A stretch of DNA of 64,000 nucleotides from Hydnum rufescens UP504 (taxonomy: Eukaryota; Basidiomycota; Agaricomycetes; Cantharellales; Hydnaceae). A program made the position numbers and the translations under genes. The first letter of the stretch is position 1. Every line of letters starts with the position of its first letter. Shown one piece after another: positions 1-13,099 of the stretch. The notes beneath the pieces were generated by a model that was not told where the DNA came from, ran no database searches, and saw only the letters and a list, made by a program, of their open reading frames with translations. Where the stretch lies: contig MU128984.1 in assembly GCA_014904985.1 (NCBI GenBank), positions 81,670-145,669 of the forward strand, written 5' to 3'.

Positions 1-2231
1 CCCGCGGCGGGGGCAAGAACAAAGGTGCCTCAGATGAATACATTCTAGATGTGCTAGATTCCTCTCTTGTAGACCCATGGAACCGGGGAGGTTAGGGTCG
101 GAGCCAGCGGCTAGTCTTCCGAATTGAGGTCGGGGAGGGCCGTCGAAACCAAACGATGGCCGGTCAGAAGGGCCCCCTGTCGCCGATCGGATTGGTGGAA
201 CCCCAGGAGGAGACTGAGCATGTGCCCTAGGCGGATGCGGTACAGAGTCGTTGGGGGCAGAAAATTCGTGCTGAGAGGGCTGTCGTGGGGGAAATGAAGG
301 AGTTTGTGAAGATGGTGCTGGACCGACATTGAGATTGCCCACGCTGGGTTTAGGCCGAAGTGGGTTCACTATGATTGACAACGTGGTCAGGAAGGATACG
401 CAAAGTAGAGGGATCGAATAACGTACACATGACTGCCTCTTGTTGGGATTCGTTGAAGTCCTTCAAAATAGCATCCTTTACCTGCCTGGATTCGACATAG
501 ACGGTCAGCGTTTCCTTCTTCATAATGTGGACCTGGAGCACGTTTTCTACGATGGATGACATTAAGCCAAGATTCTGTGAACAATTGGGGGGACTTACCC
601 GGTTGGCCCAAGGCGCCGTCAGTAGCAGTGAGATGCTTGGCGGAGAGTGGAGGATAACAAAGCCACATGTCAAAGCCTTCATAGCCCTCAGCACTCCTCT
701 CGGCCTCAGTCATCCGCTCACACACAAGGAACAGATCGGTCAGCAAGAAAATATGAGCGTTCTTAAGGACAACTTCGATGCCCGTCGATCGTGGCGTGAA
801 ATGGATGGCCACATCAGTGGAGAACCGTATTCTTCTAGTAAAAGACAGATTTGGGGGACACATCTGGAGCCTACATTTCTGGGATACAACACTGAAGTCA
901 GGACAACAAAAGCAAAGTAGGGCAACCAAGGAATGACAAACCTTCGGGGTCATTGTAAATATATCCAAGACTCGCTCAGTCGACAATCTCCGCTCCAGAT
1001 CGGTAATGGGTGCTGATAGAGTCGAGGAAGAAAGCCTACGAGTACGCGCAGAAGTGTCCGAAGTCATAGTAGACTCCCGCGAACCATTGCCCTCAGTGTC
1101 CCTAGACATACGACCGCTCGAGCCACTCCCTGTGGTACTCCCATTGTCCGAAGTCCGCAAAGCACCGGTGTGCTGTCTCAGTTCCGCAACCCCGCGAGGA
1201 TGAGGCGGAGGGACGAAACCTCCAGTACCTGCGGATTCGCTGGGACGCCTGGACACTGGCTCCAAGGGGGACGGGAGGGCACATTACCGTTCGGCTGAGG
1301 TGCCAGGGTATTCTCGATCGAAATATTTTCCGCACCGACTTGGATGAAAGAACGCGCATCAATGATGTCTAGAAGCCGAGCCAGCCGCTCGTTGGCCCCA
1401 AGTAAGAGGTTGTGGTCTGATCGGCCAGGTTGTGTGCTCTTCAGAAGTCGAGCGTATAATTTTCTATAATACTTAATACGCGTCGCCGGGGTGAGGAAGA
1501 GTGAATCTAGCGTCCACGTATCCCGTGCACTCGAATTGTACGTTGAGGGGGCATCGATGCAGAGATATCGTCGAGAATTGATGCCAGGTTTGGATTTGAT
1601 TGAACGGGTTCCCAGATGTCGAAACCCACAACATAGCCGTCGGAATATTTAGAGTAGGGGGGCTCGAGATCATCGATCTAATCGATCATCCGCATTATTA
1701 GTTGGTGGGTGGGTCTAACACGGGAAATTGGCTGACCCATCGCATGAGGAGATCTCCGAGCGCCTTTGGAGACGATGGATGAGGTCCAATCTCTTTAAGT
1801 TTCTACATGGCGAGGATCCAAGATCAGAGCTGGAAATACGAAAATGAGTCTAGGCTCACAGATAGCAGTGCTCTGTTCGTTCTGTAGATGCTTTCAATGG
1901 CTCGGAACATGGTATCAAGCTCTTTAGGAGGAAAATTGGTGCGAGACCACGCTGAAGCGACACGACGGATGATTGTAGCGAGGACATCAACATAATTTTT
2001 CTCCGTCTCGATGAGATCGACCAGCGGGTTCACACGTTTCTTCACGGCTTTGGTGTCTACGTCGGCGGAATTCCTTGGAAATTCACCCTGCGACTGTGAC
2101 CCGTTCGGATACCCATGATCAAGAAACTCCATCTGGCCCACAGACACTTCTGGCCCAGCCTTTGGGGTTGGTGGGAGAGGAGGGAGAGAATCTCTATTCA
2201 ACATGGATGCGAAGGGATTCTTACAAGGCAA
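1..2231 (-). CDS. Rho guanine-nucleotide exchange factor (DH-PH), 3'-partial
   Basis: This is a Dbl-family exchange factor that would activate a Rho GTPase at the membrane. The DH domain begins near 2040 (LIETEKNYVDVLATIIRR), continues through 1800-1740 and 1675-1510 (GYVVGFDIWEPVQSNP, then WTLDSLFLTP and RIKYYRKLY), and ends near 1330. The PH domain lies at about 1000-390 (HIFLLTDLFLVCERM, later MKKETLTVYVESRQVKD). A proline-rich tail runs off the left edge. Introns I can place are roughly 1742-1684, 940-877, 615-566 and 425-371. Two single-base frame corrections are needed, near 1515 (GGG) and at the G-run 1266-1270. The only in-frame ATG of the first exon is at 2204, after an unusual upstream context, so 5' exons are probably missing. 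Assignment to a Rho GEF is firm from the DH core; the GTPase target is not known. Confidence 0.82.
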
Positions 2232-4575
2232 GTCAGGGAACGAACGTGTTCGGTTCGTGATTATTCAAGGCGATGCCTACCTCAAATTCGCAAGGGCGTC
2301 TTGTGTCGCCGACACCCCGCCGGGATGTTGTCGCTGAGATGAGAACTCGAAGACTCTCGGATGCAATTTACGCGGTCAGTGATGGCCTGGAAATACAGCC
2401 AATCAGCGTTGTTCCCTCATGGGGAAGATTATCTCCCTCCAGTCTTCACAGGTTGACAGCTAAACGCTTCAAGTTCCCCACAACTTTTCTTTCTCTTTAT
2501 GGCCTCGACCTCGGTTTCGATGCGCAGATGGCTTACTGGTTGCCCTCAATGTTAATAATGGCTTGGATACACTCTCGAATCCTGTCCAACATGCGAGACA
2601 GTAATTGAGCTGGAAGGCATGTGGATCTTGTGAGAAATGACCAAGAGCCTCTTGGACGAAATTGCCCACATCCTTCACTCATTAGAGACCATCCGGGAAG
2701 GGAGGGAATGGCATGGTCTCATATGGCAACCCCAGGCATCGCATTTCCATCAGGGTATTGCCGCACTTAGAGAATGAAGCAGGGGCGGTTCCAAATACAT
2801 TTCACGGAGGCCGATACGTTGCCTCAGGTCCAGAAACCTCGGCGATATTACGGTCGCCAAAAGCCTACAAGGTCGAAGCCGAGTTATCTGTAAGTGGGAC
2901 GACCTCTCGTGCCTCACCATCCACGCACTGCGTAAAACTAATGTTTACTGGTTCGATGATCCCCTATCAACTCATGTCGCGGCGCCATCGCGTCTCGTAC
3001 GACATTCCCCCATAGTCATTGTTGCGTTGGGGTCTCAACTGTTTGTTAAGAGCAACCCAGAAGTTCCCAAATGCATATATCATCCAGTATAGCCAGGGGT
3101 TTTCGGACTCAACAAGAACGAGGTCCTCGCCGAAGGAACATCGGTAGGTTTCAGGATCAAAGGGAGCCATTCGACGACTCTTGTTTTCACACAAAGCAAA
3201 CTGAAAAGTAGGAGTTCTCCTCGCCCTATCGACTCCTCCGGACCTCGTACCAGTCAATATCTATTTCCCTGTGAATCTCGCAATGTAGACAACATCTCAT
3301 ACCCTTACGCAAGCCCCGCGGTTGCCTGCGCATCCTCTTTATTAGTCTTATTCTTTAGTCATAGACATGCAAGGTTGGGGAAAGATTCAGGCTAGTTTTT
3401 CTAGCCCAGCTAGGAGATAAGACATAGCGGCCGTCACCCATTGGTATCATGAATTGCTGTGCCAAAGCCATCCATTGGGACTCGTATAAGCTTAGGAACT
3501 TTTGTTGCTATGATCGGTGTCAATTGCATAATTCGTCCCTTACGTCATGGACCCTATCCAACACAAATTTTGGCTATAAACGTGATATTTCCAATGCCAA
3601 TGGTGGCGTAGACTCGCTACATGATTGTCTGGGGAGCCCGCAATAACGACGATGGGTCCCGACTACGTGGTGAATCGTTTCCTCCTCACAGAACAATTGT
3701 CTAAGGCCGCATGAGAACTGATCATGGAAAGCGGCTGTGACCTCGCAACCATATCCAAGACCGGCATACGACGTCCTGTGGATGCCATCATTTCTCCGGC
3801 GGCGTGCCCTGCCCCGCTCCCCCAAGGATATAATTCACACTGTTTTTTCTTTATTACTAGGGAGGCAAACCTAGCTCTAGTGATCACCGTGTGGCAGTCA
3901 CATTCTCCTGCTACGAGGTTGGTACACCTCTTGATGGTTCCGTCCCTAGGGGCGTGTTCTACAGACTTACAGACGAACACTTGTACCGGGGTGTGAGTAC
4001 CCACCTCATCGGCCCTTTTCTCTCTTTCACACGCACACCATGCTCCCTCTCCTGTTCAATTTTTCCCTTTCCTCCCCACAAGGACGACTGTGCTTAGTCT
4101 TAGCCTTTTTGCCACCCGTCCATCCCTCCCGGGGGGCCAACGATACCGGGGAACCTCAATTGCACTGGTCATCCTCGGTTCGACTCCCTTGCCTAAGTCC
4201 GGTCACTGCATTTTGGACATCAAGTCCACCAATCGTCTTTATCTCCGGGGATATTAGCCTTCTTAAAATTCCTTTGCACTACCCGAATCGCTTACTTAGT
4301 GCAATCAGACGACCCACACTTTGTCAAAGCGGCACCAGTGACTGCAAATCGTTCGTCGGATGCACGAAGAGGCGGTCCTTACAATGGCATGGCCAGTGAT
4401 GCTCTCGCTATAGCCACATCATGTAGTGTTTTCTTTCTCGCCCCGTTTGTTTGGACCTCCCACTAGTGTATTGCATATTGAGTAGTCGCCTATGGGATAA
4501 CTCCTAGTTGAAAATAGGTTTAAACATTCCAAATTCGACCCTGTACATGCCACGTAAGGACCACTGCCTACCACC
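2232..4575. other. No recognisable gene; possible 5' exons of the RhoGEF
   Basis: I see no domain I recognise. A minus-strand open frame at 2967-3257 contains the hydrophobic, protein-like stretch WLYWMIYAFGNFWVALN and could be an exon of the upstream gene. A B-box-like GGTTCGACTCC at 4177-4187 has no matching tRNA fold. The remainder looks like ordinary intergenic sequence. Confidence 0.35.
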
Positions 4576-6875
4576 ATGCTTCGAGTTCGTACCACAACCA
4601 TTGTTAGCTGTCTACATCGCCCTGCAACTCGATTGCTGAGCACCACCAACGTTCTTGCGTCCCAATATAAATCACTACACAACGCCGTGACCTTAGATGA
4701 CATCGCCCACTTCTCTTCCATCCTTCCCAAATCATCCATTCTTAGCACCCTCCCCCCAATTAATACACCTCCCGAAGACTTGGATTCATACAACAATGAC
4801 TGGATGACAAGGTATAAGGGTCACTCGCAGTGTGTTTTAAAACCCCGCAGCACAAAGGAAGTCAGCGACATCCTCAAATGGTGTTATCAGCGCAAGATAG
4901 CCGTCGTTCCTCAGGCGGGAATACGGGACTAGTGGGTCCGTGTGCACTGGTTCCTTCTTTTCCCTGCCTGTCCATTTAGTCAAGTTTGATGGTGTAGGTG
5001 GTGGTGTCCCCGTTCGTGATGAGGTTGTGATAAATCTTGGAAATATGTCCAACGTTCGATCCTTTGACCCCGTATCAGGTATGCTTCGACAACTTGTTTC
5101 GTTTTGCTCTTATCGCTGGAATCTCACTGTTCCTATTGTCTGTAGGAGTGTTAGTGGCGGATGCGGGGTGCATCCTTGAAAACCTCAGCAATTACCTTGC
5201 CCCGCATAAGTACATAATGCCTCTAGATCTCGGTGCCAAGGGGAGGTTCGTGACTCCCTCTTACATTTTCCTCATTTTGTGCCTCCAATAATGTACAGCT
5301 TACACCGAATTCTGTCCCCCGTAGTTGCCAAATTGGAGGTAATGTAGCAACAAATGCTGGTGGTCTCCGGCTGGTTCGCTATGGATCTCTGCATGGAACT
5401 GTTCTCGGTCTTGAGGTTGTCCTACCAGACGGGACTATTCTGTCTGAGCTCTCCACGCTCCGGAAAGACAATACTGGTATGTGAGGCCGCGTCTGTGTAT
5501 CTGCGATCTGTTGAGAGGAAGGTCCGCTCAGGCTACGATCTAAAACAACTGTTCATTGGCTCTGAGGGAACTCTTGGCATCATCACTGGGGTGTCCATCC
5601 TCACTCCTCCAGCACCTAATGTAAATCTCCAGTATTCCCGTTCCTATCACGTATCCTGACCCTCTCACATAGGCAACGTCGAACCTCTTACTATCCTTGC
5701 CTTCATTCGTGAATGTAACGGATGTTTTCCGCCTCGCGAAATCGCATCTCTCTGAGATTCTGTCAGCCTTTGAGTATATTGATCGACAGTCTTACGACCT
5801 TGTTTGTCGGTGCGTAGGGTTTTTAACATCTTGTTTCCTGCGTTCGCATTGCGACCGGGCCGTGCTCTCCCACATCGACAGCAGTACGGCTATAAGATGG
5901 ATGGTTGTGTGCTCATCTTTGAATTTGCTTCCTTTCGGTTTTCGTACCGATATGTTGCTTACGCCAATTCTGATAGACATACGGGGAAGAAGGCTCTGGA
6001 TGAGTCAGAGGTGGGCAATAGTGAGGCATTTGTTCTCATCGAGACGAGCGGTGCTAGGAAAGAGCATGATGAGGCTGTACGTGGATACGTCCCATTGCAC
6101 GATTCCTTGCAGCTTCTTACGGACTGTATTTCACTCCGCGCCACTAGAAACTCGAAGCCTTGCTCGAGTCCCTGTATGCTTCCTCGGGCGCCCAAGGGCT
6201 CATAACGTCGGGTACACTTTCACAGTCTGCTGAGCAGTTTGCCACCCTTTGGTCCTTCCGGGAGCTCATTGCCGAGGCAGCTTCCAAAGTGGGGAAGGTG
6301 TACAAATATGACGTGAGTGTGCCTATTCAGAAGTTCAAGGAAGTGACGGATGCTGTGAGATCCCGAGTGAGGGAGGCGGGACTTATAAGACGTGAGGGTG
6401 AGACGGCAGGAATGGGGATCCGAAGGTCGTGGAGGTCCTTGGATACGGTCATTTCGGTGATGGTGAGTTGCTGATTATAATCGCCTGTGCCAGGGTCATC
6501 GTTTGATATGAGCTAATGGTGCGTCTAATCGCTCTGCTTAACACGTAGGAAATCTCCATTTGAACATCATTGCCGAAGCGTATGCACCCGTGATTGATGC
6601 GGCACTAGAACCATTCGTGTATGAACTTATTGGTGAGGCTCGACCTGTTTTTGTCTGTCTGGGAGTCATTCACTCCCCCATTTACGTTGTCAATAATTTC
6701 CTGTTGATCGTAGGGTCGTTACAAAGGCTCAATATCTGCAGAGCATGGGATCGGAGTGATGAAAGCGCACGCCCTACATTACTCGAAGGGGGATGTCAGT
6801 CGCGCGTACATGCGCAGGATTAAGGACGTGTTCGATGATCGGGGCATTATGAATCCCGGGAAGGTCATCGAATAA
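4576..6875 (+). CDS. D-2-hydroxyglutarate dehydrogenase (mitochondrial FAD enzyme)
   Basis: This FAD-linked oxidase of the vanillyl-alcohol-oxidase fold oxidises D-2-hydroxyglutarate to 2-oxoglutarate (the Dld2/D2HGDH branch). The first 35 residues are basic and hydroxylated, as in a mitochondrial presequence. The FAD domain carries NTGLVGG-type, [15 protein letters not shown] and [19 protein letters not shown] motifs. The C-terminal cap has [14 protein letters not shown] and ends [14 protein letters not shown]...[10 protein letters not shown]. Exons: 4576-4935, 4998-5078, 5146-5245, 5325-5476, 5532-5620, 5673-5809, 5977-6076, 6148-6472, 6549-6632, 6714-6875. Two one-base deletions break the frame: near 4914 (one G short before NTGLVG) and near 6418 (four Gs where five restore [12 protein letters not shown]). 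Everything else, splice sites included, is intact, so I suspect sequence error rather than a pseudogene. Confidence 0.9.
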
Positions 6876-7255
6876 CCGAGCTCTCAGTAAATTTCGTGCC
6901 AAAAGATTTATACCAACTATGCTGAGAAACATGATTAGCGAAGGAATGCCCTATGGTTCAATTGCTCCTGTCATGTTCAAGGTTTGTCTATGTTTCCGAG
7001 CAACACTCTCATGACAGACACAGATACATGAGGGGGGCAGATAAGATAATAAGTCAGCGTCAGAGAACGAGCGGTGTCTCCGGGACCGACTGTGGCACTG
7101 CACTTCGGCTCTTTCCGTCCAGCTGTACAGTCCACAATCGGATCCTAATCCATCAACTCCCGCTAACTCTTGTGTCCCCTTAGCCTGTGCGTTCTACCTT
7201 CGTCTTTGTGGCCTCCTGAAATCTAATAATCCCGCTTTGGTCCTCACAGCCCGAA

Positions 7256-8053
7256 ATGGCCACTTTCTCCTCAACGCCAATCGTCATTGATGGTAAAGGC
7301 CATTTGCTTGGTCGCCTGGCGTCCATCATCGCCAAACAGGCCCTTTCTGGCCAGAAGATCGTTGTCGTTCGCTGCGAGGAAATTAACGTTAGCGGCAGCT
7401 TCTTCCGGAACAAGGTCTGCTTCGCTTTACCACCGTCTACTTCCCTGTATCGTTCAATTCCTCATATATGACTCGTTCTCCTGGTAAACAGTTGCGGTAC
7501 CACAATTTCTTACACAAACGCCACATTGTAAATCCGAAGAAGTCGGGGCCATTCCATCACCGTGCTCCGTCGCGCATCCTTTTCAAAGCGGTGCGCGGAA
7601 TGTTGCCTCATAAGACTGCTCGTGGTGCTGCTGCTATCGAGCGTCTCAAACTCTTCGAGGGGGTACCTCCACCATACGACCGGAAGAAGAAAATGGTTGT
7701 GCCAGAAGCGTTGAGGGTGTTAAGGTTGAAGCCTGGTCGCAAGTACTGCACCGTCAAGGTTTGCACATCACTCTATTTCTGTTATCAGAGTGCTTATTGT
7801 GAATTATCCGACCGTGTAGCGCCTATCTCACGAAGTGGGCTGGGGTTACAAAGATGTTGTCGACCGCCTCGAAGAGAAGAGGAAAATCAAGGCGCAAGCC
7901 TATCACGAACGAAAAGTACTGATCTCACATATAATTGCGTCGCGTCGAGTGTATCTGACCATGGTACTCTAGGTTGCAGCGATTAAACTCCGTCAAAAGG
8001 CCGTGGCTGACACTGCCGCCTCGTTCCCCAAGCTCGTAGAACTCGGATATTAG
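7256..8053 (+). CDS. RPL16: 60S ribosomal protein L16 / L13a (uL13)
   Basis: This is a structural protein of the large cytosolic ribosomal subunit. The spliced product is 200 residues, the usual length for eukaryotic uL13. It starts with a short Ser/Thr stretch, followed by [20 protein letters not shown], then [36 protein letters not shown] and the lysine-rich [13 protein letters not shown], and ends KLVELGY. Exons are 7256-7414, 7492-7758, 7820-7915 and 7973-8053; every junction is GT-AG and keeps frame, with no frame correction needed. The start is the first ATG after a pyrimidine-rich stretch ending in CACAG at about 7250, so a 5'-UTR intron is possible. It makes a useful intact reference beside its frame-broken neighbours. 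Confidence 0.97.
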
Positions 8054-9364
8054 ATAAGACACACGTCTCCACCCCGCACCAATGCCTATTTCCGAGCTTG
8101 TGTACGAATCTTCCCCCCTTACTCTCCTTATTTTCACGTTCCCATCCAATCCCCCCTTCCCTCCTGATGGGCTCGTGTTAACCCCTCCTAACCCCTGCTG
8201 CACCCCTTCTCTTCCCGTTCCTCTTGCACGACATGTTTTGCTTTCACTCTCTTTGCGAGCTTCTATATGTCGTTCCTCGCCTCTATGTGTAAGACAATCT
8301 ATGCCATGCTTCGAGCGAACATGTACGATGTGTGCCTGGCTGCTTCTGGCCGCCCATGCAATAAGGTGAAGGTTCTCGGAGATTGTGGTACTCAGATGCG
8401 ATAGGTAATATGTTCCCCTTGTGTGGTAGCATGGTCTTGCACCTACAGTAAGTTGGATTGGCCACCAGCCGAAATATTGCGCCTTGAGTCATCCAGTACT
8501 CCACAATATTGCATCATACTCTTGCAGGGTGCGATCGATGTCTGCATCTTTATCTTCAAGAGTTGAAATTTTGAACCTTGTAAACTTGGGACAACGGGTG
8601 TCCGTGGCTAAGAACATAGATGTAAGGCCACCCACGTGGTCAGACCAGGCCAAAATGTAATTTGTGGTAATATCATCATGTCATCGACCGCACGTTCCAG
8701 AATCACATCATTACGATGTTGCGTTTCCAACGGGCACACCGTGGAGTTCCGAAAGTTTTCATACTGGCGTCTCTGGTATACATCGGCTAGCTGAGGAGTG
8801 GGGGTTTGGAAGCGTAGGAGGGGTAGCTTTGGGAGAAATTGGAAGACATGCTATGTCAAACGAACCCAACGCACTGAGAAGTAGGCAGAGATGGCTGAAA
8901 GTGAACCTCGGCCTCCTTTGCGCATAAACTCTGATACATCGAACCCCCGACGAAATATACAGTCTGAGATGTTGAATACTTACAGAAATTCATTACTGAA
9001 GGTCCTGGTCGCTGGTCTGTGTGTCCAACGAAGTCAAGTTACGGAGTGGGTGCGGTAATTCGTTCGAACCATAAGCTGGCAAATTCACGTCTTAGCCTGT
9101 TTCGGGGGTGATTTTGGGTATTGTGAACGACTCGAGTGGTGCAGGATATTAGGATTAGCCAACTTTTTTTGTCAGCGTTGTGACGTCCGGTGAATTCCGT
9201 ATGATATAAGCACAATTCATTACACGGCTTCTATCACAACTGAGGGCCAAAACGATGTTTTAGTACCGTTTTGGCGTTTAGGTCACCGTGAAGGACTAAC
9301 GCGTTCTGTAAGTTCGAATTCCTGTGTTCGGTTTCGTAGCGGCCCTATCTCACGCCTCGAACGG
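8054..9364. other. No recognisable gene
   Basis: Open frames here are short and show no family signature. CpG content is like the host genes, so this is intergenic or fast-evolving host sequence rather than repeat. Confidence 0.4.
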
Positions 9365-10814
9365 ATGAAAACAAAAAATTACAGTCAATTACCCCTTACC
9401 ACCACATCCATGGACCGGAAGCCTTTCTCGCTCCTCCCGGTCGTGACTGCGGAGGTCCTTCTCATTATCGCACTTACGTTTCCCCAAGTTCTATTCCGGC
9501 GTACGCTTTTCTTCCCAGTTATCGCGTACTTCTATTTGTACAATGTCGTCTGGTGCACCACAGGTGTGTCGTGATGTTCGCGGCATTATCTTCTATAAAT
9601 TCTGAGAAAGATGAATAGGAAACGTGGGTGGGGACTGGGGCGTCGGCGGTCTCCTCATGACACGCGTTGTGAACAGCCTCCGATTTGATCCTCTTGGACT
9701 CATTCAACTCACCGAAGCTACGCGACTCGGAAGTCGCAAATAAAATATCTCCCATCGATCTTCCTGTTTGGAAACGTGTGACGCGCTCGATAGAATTGCT
9801 TTGGAACCCCAGGGGCGTCGGCTGGAACTTTCGCCTTCCAGAGGCCGTCATGCCTGCCCAAGCTTATGCGTCTCGAGGACCATTCATCCGCACCCGAATT
9901 TTACGCCTTATTGTGCTTTATCTTCTCTTCGATGCGAAAGAGGCTGTTCAACACCTCACTCCGGAGTTCCAGAATGTCATGGCCGCCGAGCCTGGAACAC
10001 CATCTTTAGTAGAACAAGATTACGGCGTGAGATTCATGATCGTCCTTGGGTGGGTGGTAGCTGGATTTGCGGTACTCGATGCCCAGCACGTGGCGCTCAG
10101 CTTGGTCTCGGTGTCCTTGGGTATGAGTGAGCCAAAAGACTGGCCTAATATGATGGGCGATGTTCGGACGCTAGTTGTATCCGGCAGGCGTGGGGGTATG
10201 CCCATCCCCGCGATCGTTGCTCATTCTTTCCGCTAAATTCCTGGTTGTGTTATTTAGGTACGTTTGGCACCAGATGTTTCGACAAGTAAGGACCTATTCT
10301 ATTCAGGCACCCCCTATTTACCCAAGAATGACATCCGTATTAGATATTCGTGTCACACGGTCGATTTGTATCACAAATTCTAGGAATCCGACCAGCATCC
10401 TCTCTGGACAAGGCCATAAAGTTTTCGGTGGCGTTTGCCATCTCCGCGATCATCCATGGGGTAGGTGGCGGGTACATGGTTGCGAATAATGTGATGTTGT
10501 CCGTGCCATTCTTCCTGTCCCAACCCCTCGGGATCGCCCTCGAGTCTCTGGTTACGCACCTGTTTGGAGACCTCTTGTCTTCCAAGTGGACCTGGCTCAA
10601 AAGAATAGTTGGCTATGTGTGGGTTGCCATATGGTTCACTCTTACACTAGCCGGTAATGTGGATGATTTGATTCGCGCTGGCACGGGGGGCGCCGAGATA
10701 CTGCCGTTCTCTGTCTGGAGAGGGATTGGAATAGGGAAATGGAGCACCTCTTCTCGAGGCGGCGACAGCCATGGGTCTATTGTGATGCAATTGCTGTCGT
10801 TTGCTAAGAGTTAA
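9365..10814 (+). CDS. MBOAT / wax-synthase-like multi-pass membrane protein
   Basis: This looks like a membrane-bound O-acyltransferase of the fungal wax-synthase-like type, expected in the ER and probably acylating a lipid or terpenoid alcohol; the substrate cannot be read from sequence. Hydrophobic segments are FSLLPVVTAEVLLIIALTF near the N-terminus, ILRLIVLYLLF, FMIVLGWVVAGFAVLDAQH and, at the C-terminus, IVGYVWVAIWFTLTL. Family landmarks are WNPRGVGWNFRLP, RYVWHQMFRQ and FAISAIIHGVGG, whose His is the likely catalytic residue. Exons: 9365-9563, 9619-about 10196, 10258-10285, 10384-10814. One extra A in the A-run near 9741 shifts frame between LTEATRLGSR and SPIDLPVWKR. The 10196 junction is also off by one within a run of five Gs. 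The start could instead be Met at 9410. Confidence 0.75.
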
Positions 10815-13099
10815 GCCCATTGTTCTTGGGAAGACCTCATGGATCTGGTCCCTGCGTTGCGTCTCCTAGTAACTACACCCGCATTTCGCTATGATCAAAC
10901 TATGTTATTCCCAGGACATTGATCCTTCTCGTCTGAGCTAAACGTCCAATCGTTCGTTGTAGCATACTACGAAGTTTCACCTGTGTCGAAGCTCAGTGGC
11001 GGGCCAAACCTAACAAACGCATCTGGGGCCACAGGCCCCTATAAAACGATTCGCTATTTTCTAGCCTTGGTTGGGATCCGATCTTATACCAAGCACGATG
11101 AGGCCCTCATATGTTCCGTCCGGATCTTCATGACAAGCCATATTACCATATTACATGAGGGTATCCCTTAGCTTCTTTGTAACCAGAATCTCGTTTGACT
11201 GTCACGTGTCCCCACATCAAGACTTTCCCTCGAGGGCGTGGGACAGGGCTGAGCTCTTTTTCATGTGGTCTTCCTTCATGATAGCACCGTGATCCCGTTT
11301 TGGTCATGCTCCAGAAAATAGGGGGAAGCCCACCATTCTACGGGATCCTGGAATTTTCTCACTTCAGATCAACTAGCCTTGGGAAGATGGATTTCAGCAG
11401 AACCTATTTTCCATCACGATGCTCCTGATTCGTGGTCTCTGAAACGACCTCCTATTCCCCACGCGTTCGTTTCGCGTGTGATTATCGATTTCCTGGAAGG
11501 GGACTTGTGTGAGACCGCTTCGATAGGGGATCCAGTGTCTCTGCAGTTGATCATGCATCGTGTGTAGGACACGGATGATGCGTGGGTGGGAAATGTGGTG
11601 TCCGCGTAAGCTGCTTTGAATCCTGTTCCTGAGGATGCTTCTGATGTCATCACGTTCCCGGGGGGAAGCTGAATAGCTGGGCAAATCCTTGAGATATCAA
11701 AGATCAAGACACGAGATGGAGCTTTGAATGTCTGCCCTCTGCTGACGCTGCTGTTAATAAATCACTTTGAAAGCACGGGATCGGCTGATTCGCCACCATT
11801 CCCTATAAATGACATTAAAACCTCCCCATGCAACCATGCGGACGAGTCCTACTTCTGGTCATGGAAGAATGCTTTTTTTAAACCGGAAATTACTTCAAGG
11901 ATGATTACTATTCGGGATCCATTTCCTTGCCTGTTCGGTCTCGCATAGGCTTGCCCACGAGGCTCCATCGGGAACGAGCCGAAGTCGAAGAATTAGAAGG
12001 GTGTGCTGGAGTAATTCTTGAATCGGTGGCCAACCCGAGAGAAGACAGTAAAGGATAGAAACAGCACGTGCGTATCCCCCGGGTGTTTTCAAATCCATTG
12101 GCACAGCGCAGATTCCCGTTCCCCGGACCATCAAATGCCCCCTAAAAAGCGTTTCAGTGTTTTCTGGCCAATGAGTAGATATTTTACAGAGAAGCGATTT
12201 TTTTCGGAGCTCACCTTGAAGCTCAGGAATTTCGTTTGAATTTTCCGTACCACCGGTACCCTATGGATATCGCAAGCAGGACTTCATAATATTTCATATG
12301 GCGCACTGCAACGCCCAGCCACCAAAAAACTGTCCATTTTGATTAGGGACAAAAAGGGTACTAGGGGTATCATTAATTGTCTCCTCAAGAGTATCGCTTT
12401 TTCGAAGGTTTCGTACCTAGCCATTCTCTTGAAAGGCACAAATATTGTAATAAACCTCCACATTTGAAGGCGAGCTCAAAAACGATAATTCGATAAGCCA
12501 CTTTGCTTGTATCTGTTCCCATCGCGGAGAAGTACGCGGCTATTTTGTATGAGTTTGGACCGGCGATCTGTGCTTTGCCAATCGATTTGAAAACAGCGCG
12601 CATTATTAAATTACGAGCCCCTGAAACAAGAGAACCGTAATATGACGCCACGAAGATAACGGATATCCTATTCGGCTGCGATGGTCGCAATGCACTCCCA
12701 GTGCGGATCAGACAATTTCACTGATTGGGGCTAATTTTGCGGTGGTAACGTGGTTCGTACCGCAGTAAAGTGCGGCTTATTCGTCTCCCGGTACTTACTG
12801 GTCAGTCACGATTCCAAGACAAGATATGGCAGGTAATTATACGGCATTAAGGGGCTCTGGTATCATGCGGTTTGAAAGCCCTCGTTGAGCTCGCCGCAGC
12901 AGACGTTAATCTGGAGATGAGAAGAAGTGTGTGGCTTGGGATTCCAAAAGCCTCGTTTTTCCCTTGCCGAGATTTCGGGATGGGGAATAGAGTAGGGGTT
13001 CCCTCCTTTAGAGTCGTGGCCCAGGCTTCACGGCACTTTGCGATGGTTTCGGCACTGAATTGACCTACCAATTTTGTTTCCGATTCTACCCCTTCGATC
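10815..13099. other. No recognisable gene
   Basis: I could not assemble a multi-exon protein on either strand. Open frames at 11379-11567 (+) and 12385-12690 (-) have no motif I recognise. Base composition matches host DNA. Confidence 0.35.

Noticed and set aside
1490..1530. A 36-nt intron in the RhoGEF (GTACAATT...GCTAG) instead of a frame slip
   Set aside because: It is shorter than any other intron here and would delete the conserved WTLD of the DH domain.
4150..4200. B-box-like GGTTCGACTCC suggesting a tRNA
   Set aside because: No acceptor or anticodon stem can be paired around it and no A-box lies at the right distance upstream.
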